A stretch of DNA of 64,000 bases, from positions 24,230,075 to 24,294,074 of the forward strand of contig NC_026658.2 in NCBI RefSeq assembly GCF_000004075.3. Direction: 5' to 3'. The stretch comes from Cucumis sativus. Its lineage: Eukaryota; Streptophyta; Magnoliopsida; Cucurbitales; Cucurbitaceae. Within the stretch, counting starts at the first letter, position 1; each line of letters begins with the position of its first letter. The notes under the pieces are model-generated. The model worked only from the letters and a program-made list of their open reading frames with translations, searched no databases and was not told the origin of the DNA. Positions 23,293-36,482 of the stretch are shown here, in pieces. The position numbers and the translations under genes are program-made.

Positions 23293-24553
23293 GATTAACA
23301 GTAAATCTTCTTTTGCTTGCAAACACGGATTTCTGTAAAATATCCACACACAGAGGTGTCAATCATTTAAACTGCTTGCATGGCTTCCAAAATCTCAGAG
23401 AAATGAAGTTGGTATTTAATGTAAAAAGGCCAATGATTAATTGTTCTTATACACTATTCTTGATCGTGAATTATAATAATTTTAAAAACCTCCTTGGCTT
23501 GTGCATAGACTACGCTTTTTCATGTGTTATTAATGCAAAGAATTGAATGAATCAATAAATGAAGAACATCATAGAACAGAATTTTTTTTTCAGTCGCTTT
23601 GCTGACAATGCTATGAAAAAGTTCATTCATCAAAGACAGATAGGTTTCACTGTTTAATTAAACCTTAACATAAATATTTCAGAAAATCAATTGAAAAAGG
23701 TTCAAATTTTTCCATAAAGTTGAGGCTAGAAATTGGCATATTTCCATAACCGAACTTGTCCTAGAATTGACATACCACAGAACTCTTTCCCCACCTCTCT
23801 CTCTATCTCTCTATCTCTCATCATCATCATCTTACTCTTAACATTATGAATTCCAACCACAAGATTGCTGAGTAAAACTGAAAGTGAAGCTTCATAAGAA
23901 CTTCACAAGGGAAAATGAAAAAGCTCATAAGAACTTTAATTCAGAGCCGGGCCAACCCCACGAGAAAAGAGACTGATATCTCAAACAAATTTCGGGTTTG
24001 TGGAAAAAGAGCTTGAATCAGATTTCAGAGTAGGGACGCGTTGGAATGGGTTATGCAAGTGAGTCCAACAAAACCATAGCCACAGATTTAAAAAAAGACT
24101 ACCCCCCAAAACCAAAAGTACCATAATACAAAGGGATAACAATAATTCAAAAGCCCACTCAAAACTCTAATCATCTTTGAACCATCAAAAGAATCCAGAG
24201 TCCTACGGAATCAACAATCAACAATCAAGGAAAAACAAAAACATAGAGAATCTGCATAGAGATTTAGTACTTCTCTAAACTCTAGAATCAAAATCATAAA
24301 CAATGTAAATAACATAAATATGAATACAATTTATAACATAGAGTAAGACCCTAAATGCTTGGATATTTGGAGAAACAAATAACGAATTCAAGGTATTCCA
24401 TCATAGACAATCATGACGATGATGATGAGATATAGGTGCCTTGATTGGCCATATTCGTAGTATATAAAGTACCCCACATGATCATATCACTACCCAGTAA
24501 TCAGTAGTCCCACACAAAAAGGGATCTCAGTCTTTTCAACAATCATAGAGAAA
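23293..24553. other. 3'UTR of the BKI1-like gene and spacer
   Basis: Begins with the BKI1-like 3'UTR. Around 23795-23910 a CT-rich stretch, then an ATG followed by codons reading MNSN and an early stop, resembles the BKI1 leader and start, perhaps a decayed partial copy. The remainder has no gene; it ends with a TATA box for the small ORF that follows. Confidence 0.4.
24461..24468 (+). promoter_or_regulatory. TATA box ahead of the small ORF at 24554
   Basis: tatataaa lies 86-93 bp upstream of the ATG at 24554, which would leave a leader of roughly 55-65 nt. It is the best TATA match in the neighbourhood and supports a real transcription unit. Confidence 0.5.
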
Positions 24554-24760
24554 ATGGAATTGCAGAAACGGATAAAAGTGCATAAAAAGAGAGATAGATA
24601 TAAAGAGAGATCCAAAAACATAAAAGGGTTTTTGAATTTACATCAAGAGCGCACGAGTGGGTGGTGGAAGAGGGCTTTCAGCCGCCCGTGCGACGGCATT
24701 GGCAAGCGATTGAGGACCATTTTTGGAGCTGAGATCGAGGTAATGGGGGTTCATAATTAA
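24554..24760 (+). CDS. Possible 68-residue basic micro-protein, unknown
   Basis: An ORF of 68 codons with a canonical TATA box about 90 bp upstream and a good plant start context (gaaaATGG). The first half is highly basic and helical (KRIKVHKKRDRYKERSK); the second has an aromatic-basic patch (SGWWKRAFSRP) and then RLRTIFGAEIEV. There is no signal peptide or membrane span. The 3' half of the ORF is clearly richer in GC than the surrounding spacer. I do not recognise a family; it lacks the RTFL/DVL signature. It could be a genuine short gene, a fragment of one, or chance. Confidence 0.4.
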   Translation: MELQKRIKVHKKRDRYKERSKNIKGFLNLHQERTSGWWKRAFSRPCDGIGKRLRTIFGAEIEVMGVHN

Positions 24761-27700
24761 AGTGGCTCACCAATCATGTGAATGGTTTCAAAAAGATCAC
24801 AAAACCCTTTTGAACAGAGAAGATTAGGATTGCTTTTTCACAAGTTAGACAAAAAATTTAGCAAGCCAAGTTTCTTCACTTTTTGCTTTTTGCTTTTTGC
24901 CTTTTCATTCATCTAATTTGAAATTGGTTGATCCTAACAAAGATGGCGACTCCAAGCATTATGAAAAATTCCAGATTGGTCATACCTCTCTATGGCTTTT
25001 CAAATAATGACTTTACCATTATAGATTAAAAGCTATTGTGGTCACTAATAATTTAAAATTCAATTTATAAATAATTTACTTCTTAAACTTTTTAATTACG
25101 TACTGTTTATTTTTTAATTTGTAATCATACAACTTTCTTGTGATCTTTATAGTTTATAGAATATATTGATTATGATCAACTTACCCATTTATATGCGTAA
25201 GAAATTGCATAAGTTTTCATAATATTTTTCTACAATAAGAATTAAATGGCTATAAATTGTAAATGACGAAAGCTAAATTTACCTTATCAATACTCAATCA
25301 TTAGGGACTAAGTTATGGCTTTATAAGAGTTCAATAACTAAAATTATTATTTTAACCGTAACTTTTTTAAACAAATATTTTAGATTGAAAATTACGAAAT
25401 TGATCTTTAATAAAAGTTGTTTTTACTCCCCCTCTCGTTTGTTGTTAGGTAAAGACTTCTTATTGTCTTAGAAAAGTTGATTTGTAACGATGTTTGAATC
25501 TATAATCTAAAGTGCATTTGGATTAACTTTTTAAATATTTATAAATATTTATTTTACATTTATAAATACTTTTTTAAACAATTAAAAAGTCAATAAAAAA
25601 ATACACTTTTTAAGTTGATTGGGAGGAATTTGTTTCTATTAGATCTTATCATGAAATTAAAAAAAAAAACTATCTTGAAACAAATAAAAGCAACCAAACT
25701 TTTAATTCTGATGTTACTGATTCTTACCCTTTAATCTTTGTACAGTTTAGTCTATGATCTTTTTATTCCTAAAAAAAAACCCTCAATTCTATATATAAAC
25801 ATTTTAAAACAATCATTCTTTGGCGTTATATGATATCTCATTCACATAGTATATATAATTAAAAAGGAAAAGAAAGAAAAAACTCTTCTAATATATTGAG
25901 ATCAAAGATGTGATTTATTTGGCCCAAAGAGGCAAGTTTGGGCCTATTTTCCATGCATTGTCTAATAAAATGGTCTATACACAGTTTGGATAAACAACTA
26001 AATCTACTAATCTAGAATGTAGAAATGGACAAATATATCATTGTTATCAAATCCCTCCAATAATTATGGTTAGCAAATGAACAAATATATCCCTCTTATC
26101 AAATCCCTGCAGTTATGGAGGTTTAAGGAGGAAAGAAATTGCAAGAAACCCTAAACTGAGGAGGGAAGAAGTGGTAGAAAGCAAACTATGAGATTATGAG
26201 GTAGCAAAAGCAGTATTAAAGGGAGAGGAAGGTGGGTTAGCAAAAGTTGCCTTCGAATGATCGACCGGAAGGTGATCAAAAAACGCTAGTAAAAACTAAT
26301 GCGATGAAAATATTGAAGAACGTATTTTCTGAGCTAAAAAACTAGTGTGTGATTTTTTTTTGTAGTGGCATGAACATCAAGACCCTAACTTTTCTTAGTC
26401 CGTGTATCCATGAAGAATGAAGATAGGAAAAAAACTTTATCCTAATAATGGTTTGAGGATTGATATCTAAAAAAGTTTGTTATAGAAAATATATAGGAAA
26501 AAATTGATTTTGGCAAAAGCATTACAATTTCTCTTATTTTTTTCTAAAATGTGTATTTGAATGGATAAGCTTAGGGGCAATGTAACGTAGGAATATATGT
26601 TTAAAACTATTGGGTAAAGTGTTTTCCATATTTCTCTTTCCAAATCTTTGATTCTTAAATTTATCTTTCCAAATATCTCAATTTGACTTCAACTTATTCC
26701 TCAAAATTAAGGTTGGTATCCCCATAACTTAGCGTTAATTTCTATATGTATTTCTTTTTCTTGGAAAGTTATTTCAATTGGTTGAAATTATTTATGAAAG
26801 AAAAAAAAAATATCTCTTTAGTTCTTAAATCTCGAACCATAGATACATTTAATTGGCGTGGTCCATAAAGTTTAAAGAGTTCGATCTCTTGAAAATCTAT
26901 TAAATTTTAATATAAAAAAAATTATAAATGTTAACATAGCAAGATGATATGGAAAAAACATTAAATTTAAACTTTTTATATTGAATTTAACCATTAAATT
27001 TAATATAATATAAAAAATTATCAATTCTTTTTTTTTCTTTAATAAAAACAAGGCTAATTTTTTTTAAAACAATGTGGATGCTTGTGTTAAAAACAATTGT
27101 AAACTTCCAAAATGTTTAAAAAATGTCTTTAAACTTTCTAAATTAGTTCAGAAATATAATTACCGTTAGTTTTGAATGAAAATTGTTAAAGTTTTGTTTC
27201 AAAAATACTCGTGAACGATTAAAATGTTTCATAAATATCACTAAACTTATAAAAATTCAAAAATGTTTTCATTAATTCAAATTTTACATCAAATTTCTTA
27301 ACGCTCAAAATAAAAATAAAAATTTTAAGTTAAAACTATAGAAAATTCTCATTGATGTGGATATTTTTATTGATATTTTGATATTTTCATAGGTTCGATA
27401 TCGATAGAGGAGGTGAATATATATTTCCATTACATCGTAGAAAAATTCACGAATCACAAAAGTAAATATGAAAATGACACAATATAAATATAAAATAAAT
27501 AATATACATGTTTACTTATTTAAAAATAATATTACTAAATTAAAATTATTTTTTGAATTTGTTTTTATAATTTTAAAAAAATGTTCATTAAAATCAAAAT
27601 TTTGTAAATTAAGATTTTGATATATCAATCAAGATTGAAAACATAAAATTAGACAAATCTCACGGAGTTTCAAAATAGATCTTCCTTAAAATATAATAAA

Positions 27701-30700
27701 ATAATAACTAGTCAAATAAAAAAAATCTCACACTTATAGATGTGTGAAACTATCACACTGTGTTAATAGTCAAATACATTTTTCTATTTATCAATTAATT
27801 ATATGTTAATTATAATAATAAACATTATTAAGATTAGTTGTGTTTGTATGATATATCAACGTGTGTTAGTAGTTAAATAAATTTAAAACAATTATCTTAA
27901 CTTAAAATTTTTATTTTGATTTTAATTGGTGAGAGTTTTGGATAAATAAGAGAATTTATTAACTTTTCTTAAGTTCAAATGTATTTTTGAAACTTTCCAA
28001 ATTTAACCGTTTCAATTCAAAAACTAATGTTAAGAGTATTTTTGAGTTATTTTTAAAGTGTAAAAGTGTATTTTTGAAACTTTTAAAAGATTACGGATAT
28101 TTTTGACACAAATATCGATATCAAAGTTGAGGAGCATTTTCTTTGCAATAACGAAGTTTGCCTCCTCGATCCATGGATTTAAGACGTGGGTTTTGCTTTA
28201 ATACGAATAAAAATAGAAATGCATTAGTTTAAAATTGAATTCTAGTTTACTACGAATGGGTGATACTTAGGGTGTATCTTGAAATGTTTTATATTTTATG
28301 CATCTCTTTTTCATCATTCACGTTAAACAAATAATTAAAATATTCCATAGAAGTAATAAAAGACTTGCCACATAACAAATTGTTGGGATGTACGAAGGTA
28401 GGCGATGTTCGGGATGCGCCTAAGTTTTATTCTTTCAAAAGGATCTTTTTTTATTGTCGTGCCAATATTAAATTAAATTTTTTTATATAGAAAGATTTTT
28501 TTAAACTTATTTTTCAAAACTGACTGATTCAAAAACTTTTTTATTTATTTATATAAATATAACAAAATGTACCTGTAGATATTCTAGCTCATTTTATTAT
28601 ATTTAAAAACATTTTTTTACTTTGAAACAAACAGATAATTTTTGAAAATGAGTGGGTAATGACTATGGAAGAACTGTTAAAATTATAAGATTTAACAAAA
28701 TATTTAGACAAAATGACATGTAATAAATTTTGTGTTTTAGGGGTTTGAGAGTAAAATAGTTTATCATTTTTTTTAATTTTTGAAGAAACCCCATCTATTT
28801 ATTTATCTATTTTTCCTTCTTTCTTAGAGCTAATTTATGGTTTAATTAAGACCCAAACTCTATTTTTGACCTTCTTAATTAAAAAGAATATATAAGACCC
28901 TATGATATGTATTATTACTTTCAACATATTTAATTTCTTGTTTGGCTCTTTTAAAAATTATTAACTCAATTTTTTAAAATCTGAAAAATAGTTTTAGAAA
29001 CTAATTTTTGCTCTTGATTTTGGTTAAAATTTTGAGTGTTGCTGAATTAAACAATATGAATTAAAATTACAGTACAAGAAGCTGTAAGAAACTCATTCTT
29101 ATAAACTAAAAACTGAAACCAAATAATTTCTAAATTGATTCCTTCCAATATATATTTTGTACCAACGCAACTTAAAATTTCAAATAAAAAAGTAATTTAA
29201 ATTGTTTTTAGAATTTGAAAAGAGGGAAATCAATTGACAATTTGAGAAAAAAACAGACGTAATTTTTTTTTAAAAAAAATGCAATATTTATTTATTTTGA
29301 AAGAGAATATCGAACACGTTCATCTTTTTCTTAAAAAAAATTCTGATTCTTTTGGAAAATGATCTAATAAACACACACACTTATATTATACCACTTGTAA
29401 ACTAGGCTTAACTAAGATCAGCATCTACTCCCTAATTAACATTTTTCTATGTTTTCTAATATACTTTACAATTGGTAGACAGTAATAATATATTTTCAAT
29501 TACAATTTTAAGAGTTTTCGGACATTAAACCATTCTTTTTTGGAAAGAAAAATGTAGTTAAAATTAGATTACTCGAGTAAGAAATGTAGTTGGTATGTGA
29601 AGGAGTTTTGTATATTTCTAATATCACTCAGCTCGTCTTTCAATCAAACTCAAAACTTAACGTTTAACATTTTAAAACTTAAATATTAAATAGGAACTAA
29701 ATTCAAAACTAAAGAATGAAAAAGATATTCTTCGTCCTAGTTATATATTAGCACTCATGTCATCTCTCCTATGTTTTCGTAAATTTCGAGAGTAATTAAA
29801 CTTTGTGAGAAGAGGGAATAATATAAAGCAAAAAAGTAAGTTACATGAATCTAAACTTTAATTACTACAACCACTATTCTCAATCTTGAACAATATAACA
29901 CATGTGATACCACATCACTTTATATAAACACATTTAGAAGATTCTTTAAAAAAAATTATTCCTTTTTTCAATTTTAGGGGCAACCAACAGCATAATTAAT
30001 TTCAAAACAGCCTTTGAAATGTTGGATGGAACAATCAAACCTAAACCTAACCTCAAAATTGATATAGTACAAATATTAAATTATTTTATTATTATTATTT
30101 ATCCAAGCGAATTTTAAAGAGTTAATTAGTGGGAAACTTTAATTTTATTCTTTGTTATGGATTCTTATTGATTCCCTTATAAGTTTATAGCATATTGTGT
30201 TTAACAAAAGAGTTTGTCCTAACATTTACAAATTCATGAAAACAGAAAATAAAGGTTGGTTTTATTTAAAGCATGGCATAGGAACCTTTTCCTTAAGCCA
30301 AAAAGTAACACTGACAGTTGAAATATGCAACTAATCAAAGGCATCAAATAGCCAAATTTAAATTAATACCCTAAAAAATAATGTTATGATTGAATCTCTT
30401 AATCTATTAATTAGTTCATTATTTTGATTTCTTATGATTTTTAATTCATCTCAATCCAAAATTACATTTTGAAAAAGGTAATATATACATAGTTGCACTC
30501 TAGGCGACACTTAATTAACTTCATGCATCTCTCTTTTTTCTTCTAGGAAAAAATGTTCAAATATATCTACTGCAATAATAACCAAACTTTAGATAATGTC
30601 AAACGTTATCAATTATATTAAAATTAAAAAACTTAATATATCATAACAAATTAATAAAATGAGGGGAAAAAATACAAAATCATCAAAATTATTAAATAAA

Positions 30701-31393
30701 ATACAAAACAATAATGTGTTATCCTAAAGGACAGCATGCCATTCTATATTTGGACCTTAGTAAGTAGAAAAATGATAAAGGAATTTCCATATGCACAACT
30801 AATTAATTAATCACTGACTTTCTCTTTTTTTTTTTTTTAGCTCAAATAGAATTCAAATATAGGAATTGAAGTGTAGAGTCTGTAGACCATCGATCTTTTA
30901 AACTATGATACTAAATTTGTTGATTTAATATACTTAAAAAATTATATATTGACGAACATAATTCAATAAATAATATATTAATTATCATTTCGTACATATA
31001 CACAATAAGAAAGTATCTCTTTATTCAAAGATATTTCTTAGAAGCAGTTTACAACAAGAGAGAGTATCCTTTATTTAAAAAAAGAAAAAAGAAAAAGAAG
31101 AGTTACTATAAGCAGTTTTTGATTAGAACAAATGGAAATAAAGATTTGAACTTGACCCTAAACACTCACAAACAGTTATTTAGTAATAGTTTCACGATCT
31201 CGAGTATAATTTGTTGATGGATCGTAAAGTAAAATATGAAAAATCATATATAATCTTGATCACACATGATTTTTCATCTTTTTTTATAGTACGTCCCACA
31301 GATTATACACTGAAATCATTTAAACCATATATAGTAAAGGGAAAAAGAAACTCAAAAAAGAAAAGAATAGAAAATAAAAGGTAAAAGAATATA
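24761..31393. other. Gene-poor AT-rich stretch
   Basis: About 6.6 kb with no reading frame worth calling on either strand and no recognisable gene fragment. Base composition is extremely AT-rich with many poly-A/T runs. The only large structure I see is the long-inverted-repeat element at 27.06-28.13 kb. Confidence 0.6.
27062..28132. mobile_element. Long-terminal-inverted-repeat element (MULE/foldback-like), decayed
   Basis: The segment at about 27080-27335 and the reverse complement of about 27896-28112 are similar over more than 200 bp. Both start with tgtgt(t/c)aaaaa, contain repeated ttcaaaaata(c/t) blocks, and end in the same caaaataaaaattttaagtt string. The 550-bp middle is unrelated AT-rich sequence without a transposase frame. 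Long diverged arms with no coding capacity suggest a non-autonomous Mutator-like or foldback element. The outer ends and target duplication could not be fixed by eye. Confidence 0.4.
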
Positions 31394-31666
31394 TCAAATG
31401 ATGGTATATTGGCGTTGCTCAGCATAATTAACAAGTGACTCGAAATCCTTCTCGCCGATGAATCCATCTCTGTCAGAGTCGGCATGAAGAAGAGCGTGGC
31501 GAGCTCGGTAGGTCGGGAGAAAGGCGCCGATATATCGGAAGGCTTCAGTGAGCTCGGTGGTGCTGAGACGGCCGTCCTTGTCGCTGTCATGGTTTCTGAA
31601 GATCAGAAGTAACTGTTCTCTTGATAGCTTTGCCCTTGGGTAGTAGTTTTTGCTTTTTCTCGACAT
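31394..31666 (-). CDS. Small two-EF-hand calcium-binding protein (calmodulin-like)
   Basis: Intronless gene for 90 residues, about the size of polcalcin-like or half-calmodulin proteins. Two 12-residue EF loops are visible: DSDKDGRLSTTE at 27-38 with all usual ligand positions, and DSDRDGFIGEKD at 63-74. The second ends in Asp rather than the usual Glu at loop position 12, which in other EF-hands weakens calcium and favours magnesium. The N-terminus is basic (MSRKSKNYYPRAK) with no signal peptide or acylation site, so a cytosolic or nuclear calcium sensor or buffer is likely. It shares architecture, strand and the linker A..LxHAD with the genes at 43.9 and 48.4 kb. The minus-strand ORF at 31303-31590 is a shadow. 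Confidence 0.85.
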   Translation of the reverse strand: MSRKSKNYYPRAKLSREQLLLIFRNHDSDKDGRLSTTELTEAFRYIGAFLPTYRARHALLHADSDRDGFIGEKDFESLVNYAEQRQYTII

Positions 31667-31770
31667 TTTTATCCCTACAATTCTTCTTCCTTCCTCTCTT
31701 TTGCTCTCACTATTTGCTTGTAAAGAGCTTTTGAAGTGTAGTTGTGTTTTGGGTTCTGCATATGTTGTCT

Positions 31771-31779
31771 TTATATATA
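31771..31779 (-). promoter_or_regulatory. TATA box of the EF-hand gene at 31.5 kb
   Basis: Read on the minus strand this is ctatatata(a), about 105 bp upstream of the ATG at 31666, a normal distance for a plant gene with a short leader. Confidence 0.5.
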
Positions 31780-34700
31780 GGAGTTTTATTAGTCATGTGG
31801 GGGATATTAAATTAATTATTATTTATATATTTTTCTAACATTTCCTTTCTTTTAGTTTAGGGTTTAGATTCTTGAACGTCAGAATTGTTCTGTCAAAGTC
31901 AGAAATATTTTGGGTGAGGGAGAGGAAAAATAAAGTTTGCTTCTTTTTTTTTTTTTTTTTTTGAATATGTGGGTGAAGGCATCAAATTTTGACAAAGATT
32001 GATAGTATGTCCATGATGTAATGCTTATTGTGACTATTCAGATAGAGATCATGTTAATATAGTTTACTTTATACTTATTCTATTTTACCATTGGATGCTT
32101 AAATCTCAACTACATATTGTTAACTGTTATTGTTTATAAAGCTAATAGATAAAAGTAAATTACTACACGAAATAAATAGTAAATAAATAAGTTGTGCTAT
32201 ATAATTGTGTAAGAATAGATAAAATGAAAGGGGTTAACATAAAAAATAACAAATGATATGTTTATTTTCTGTATATCTTTTCCAATTTTGAATAATAATT
32301 TTTTGGTTTAATGAACGAGAGTAGATGAATTAGCCTTCCCCATTTCCATTCCCATTTTTGTTTGTTTCTTTTTACTAATTATTGATTAATTTCAACCAAA
32401 TAATTCTTTATTTTCTTAAATGCTTAATTAAATGACACATTTTCAAAAAAAAATATTATTTAAATACAAGATTATAAAATCAACAATAATATTCTACATG
32501 TAATATGCAAAGATTTTTAAAGCGCTAAATTCCACTATTTCTAAATATTAATACATTATTTATTTATAAATAAATTAATATAATAGAACATTCAAGGTCA
32601 TAAAGCAAGAAAAAGTCTTAAACAAGTTTTCAATTACACAGATAACGATAAAGTTTTTTTATTAAAGAAAATAAAACCATACAACAACATATCCATCATA
32701 GATTAATCAAACTTTGTAAGAGATGACATTAATGAATGGTGAATCGGGTAAGATGAGAGAGGGAAAGCGTTGTTTCAAGACTTCTTAAAATTTTATATAA
32801 TTATTGTTCAATAAAATACGTTAATATTAATCCTTCAAACAAATCGTTCGAGATTTACCACTCTTAAAATAAAATAAAAAATTTCACTTTATTGATTGTT
32901 TTCGACCTTCTCAACAATCAAACTAAGATTCTAGTAATTTTTTCAAATTTGGTATATTTTAAAAGAAATTCAAAATTCAACTATTTTACTCAATATTATA
33001 CCTAAGTCTTATGTCCATCTAAAAACGGATTTAAAGGTTTAAAAAATTACTAAGATTTTGATATATAATTAGTTTTGATTTTGATATCATACAGGGTGAA
33101 GGTAACTATTTTGGAAAAGTATGGGAAATATTTGAAAAAAATTACTCCCGACAAGATTCAAAATAATTGATAAGTTGAAAAAATAAATAAATCTTAGTGT
33201 GGATTGAAAAAAATTGTTTGAACATATCTTTAAAAAGTGCTAATTTTGTATGACAAAAACTCAATTATTCAATTATTGAATTTCCAATTTTTCTCTCCGT
33301 TTAGTAACGAGTCCTCGTAGGACCGATGAATTAAATGAATATATATAGTGTTAATCAACTTAAGGAAGGTAGCGAGTCTCTAAAATTAACTTATTTGGTA
33401 AGCCTCGTAATTTCAAAAACTTAGACTTCTTTAAGACATGTGGATTAACTCTCATTTCGTTTCTGTTTTTTTGTTTTAGAAGATTAATTTTTTTAAAATA
33501 GATATGGTTGGTACTTCTAATTTTTTTAATAAAATAAGTTATTTAAACATATATAATTTTTTATTTTAATAAACAAAAAATTTAAAACAGAAAAAAACAA
33601 TTAAAAAATTGAAGTACAATTAAAAAGAAAAATCAAAACTTATGATAAATGTACTTCATGGTAATTTCACAAGCATATAGTATATGTTAACTCTTTTGCT
33701 TTTTATCCAACACAGTAAGTTAATGTTACTCGTGGTAAAACATTTAAATCAAGTCAATTTGTTTTCTAAACTAATTAAAGCTTTAACTTTTAAAAGTTTC
33801 AACTCCTGTAATAAATTAACATACATTGTCAAAGTTTCTTTTAATACATGTTTAATAATAATAATAAAAAGATTAATTAAGAAGCAACGTTTTGGATTAA
33901 AAAATGAAAATATTTAAAACGAGAGAAGAGGGAAAAAGAAAACATGTTTTCATTGATAATAATTTTCATTTCACATTTATATTTACTGTACTTGAAAATC
34001 TTCATCTTTAATTTTTTTACTAAAACAATTCAATTTCTTCAAACTACTTTTAGATTTAATGTCATTATTTAATTCATTATCGTATAATTAGTTTAATTTG
34101 GAGGGTTTGACAGTCAAAAAGAACAAAAAAAAAATTAACTATTGAAGTATTTATAAAGTTTATTTTAAATTGATTTTAATAAAAATAAATCATTTTTTTA
34201 AGTTAATCTAAACGTGCTTTTAACAATAACATTTTTAAAATTATAAAATAAATTAACGACAATTTTGGATTCTATCCATCTCTATTAATATTTATTATCA
34301 ATATAATTTAAAAATTTGGGTGTATGTTTGATAACTTTTAAAAATTATTAAAAAATAGATGTTTCCATTTTCAAATTTTAGAAAAGCTTAGGAACAAAAT
34401 CAGATTTAAAGCAATGAATTCAAATTCTGGAGGTTGGAAATTTTCAATTAATTATGTGTATAGTTGGAGTTATCTTTAAGTTTATGCTTTTGTTAATTTT
34501 TTTTTGGGAACATGAACTTGAAATTTAAAATTAGATTGTGATATGGAAAGATATTGGAATCCAATAATTCATTGTATTTAGAAATAATTCTCTGCCTGTT
34601 CTTTTTATTAGAAAAAAGAAACAGAAGAATATGATCCAGAAGAAATATAAATGTTAAACGATAAAAATAGGGTTAAGATTAATGTCATCATTTGGCACTT

Positions 34701-34999
34701 TGAAGAAAGTAAAATTGTAAAGAATCTTTTTTCAATGTAGACTCCCACTTCCACTTCCACCCACCTTCATAAATTTATATTCCTTCTACATTTTATTAGT
34801 ATTTTATTTTATTTTTCCATGTGTAATTAATGAAAAAAAAACCATTTAAAAATTTAAGACAAGACTCAATCGAGCATTGGATACGATCAAAAATATTAGA
34901 GTTTTTGCATGTCACATAATAGGACGATATGATTATGTATCTTATGTTCTTGTAGTTGAGTTCTCCTTAGTTATTAGTTTGAATGGAGAGATATTATTA

Positions 35000-35051
35000 C
35001 GTGTGCTTAATCAATCTAAATACATCGTGTGCTTAATCAATCTAAATACAT
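35000..35051 (+). repeat. 26-bp tandem duplication
   Basis: Two perfect copies of a unit beginning cgtgtgcttaatcaatctaa, starting at 35000 and 35026. Perfect identity in otherwise fast-drifting spacer implies a recent slippage event. Confidence 0.9.
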
Positions 35052-35563
35052 GTATGGTAATCTTATAGTTTTGAGATATATTTGACTCGAATTTATACCA
35101 ATAGAGTTCTTTTTTAGCTTAATTTGGACTAAGAATAAAACAAGATAGAGCGACATGACAAGATCTGTAAAGTTTGTTTCCGTTTATGGTAATTAAAAAA
35201 ATATAGACAGAGCATCAATTCATTGATATAAAATTTAACGCAAAAATTGAAATTAAAATTTTTGAAAAATGACCGTGAATATTTAAAGATAGTTAACGGT
35301 TTGAGATGTTAAAAAAGAGAATAGTAATATTTGGTCATACTATGACATTTCATTTTTCTAATTAATGGAGCTTTTAACTTAGTAATTGATATGACATTTG
35401 ATTTGAGATAGAAGAGGTTTGATTCTAAATATGTGAACAAAATAATTTTTTAAAAATATAAAATAAAACGTAAATTGGGGAAACATTACATTTTAATATT
35501 TTAATAATATTCATCGGTCGTAGTTGGTTTTTTTTTTTATTTCTAGTTTTGTTTTTTTTAAAT

Positions 35564-36482
35564 GATAGGTTTAAATCTTATTTTGGTTTCTAAACTTTAT
35601 GTCTTATTATATAAAATATCGTTAACTCTAACGAAATGATGAGATGACTTCTATATCTCGATGATAATGCTACTAAATAATATAATTAACTCTTACCAAT
35701 CTAGGGTTTTAATTTTTAATCAAAGACTGTATGGTAAATAGATGTTTCATCGGAGAACTAAAAAAGTTACTTTGTCTTCAAGAATTTTGTTCATCATCAT
35801 TTTGATGCATTGTCGTTCAACTGTCACTTTCTCAACTCACATGCTAAGATGCAATTCTCATCCACATACACAGTTTTTAGTGTCTCAAGTTTGACGTTTT
35901 TTGTGATTCATTGGGGTGTTTTTTTTTTCTTCTTCCTCTCGGGGGGGGTTGTGAATCTTTGTGAAAATATTTACCTGCAATTTTGTGAGTTTATTTTATA
36001 TACATGTGTTATATATATTTTATTTTTCTAGTTTACCTTGTCATTATATTTATTTTTTTATTCTACTCAATGTCATCCTTTTGATCATTTGTTTCCACAT
36101 TTCAATTTGAAATAAAAATAAAAAAGGAGGAGGAGCGATGAGAGGATGTGAGAGATTTAAGTTTTTTTTAAACAAGATTAGTTTTTAATTTAGGTTTTAT
36201 TTGATTCAAATGTAGTGTTGACGTAAAAGATTATAGAATAAATTAGTAAGATTTTCTAAATATTTATCAATTTGATTAATACGATGAATCTAAAGTCTAA
36301 TCATTCAAATATAGAATAAATTAGTAAGACTCAATGAAATTCTAATAACATGGATCAAAGTAAGTTTTTTTCTTCTTAAAAATTAAAAACTTCTGGGACG
36401 AAAAAGGACATTTTCTAAAATTTATAAACCAAAATAGAACTCGATACAGAGTTTATGAACTAAAATAAGATTTTAACCTAAA
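35564..36482. mobile_element. Non-autonomous MITE-like element with ~35-bp terminal inverted repeats
   Basis: The left end reads ataggtttaaatcttatttt then ggtttctaaactttatg. The right end, reverse complemented, reads ttaggttaaaatcttatttt then agttcataaac. These ends (ATCTTATTTTGGT-type followed by a CTAAACTTT motif) are common in plant Mutator-like MITEs. The 0.9-kb interior has no transposase frame but has its own repeat of atagaataaattagtaaga (about 36232 and 36312). No target duplication was established. Confidence 0.5.

Noticed and set aside
24944..24957. atggcgactccaag, resembling sequence near the primer-binding site of some gypsy elements
   Set aside because: No LTR, polypurine tract or coding remnant nearby; the motif alone is too weak.
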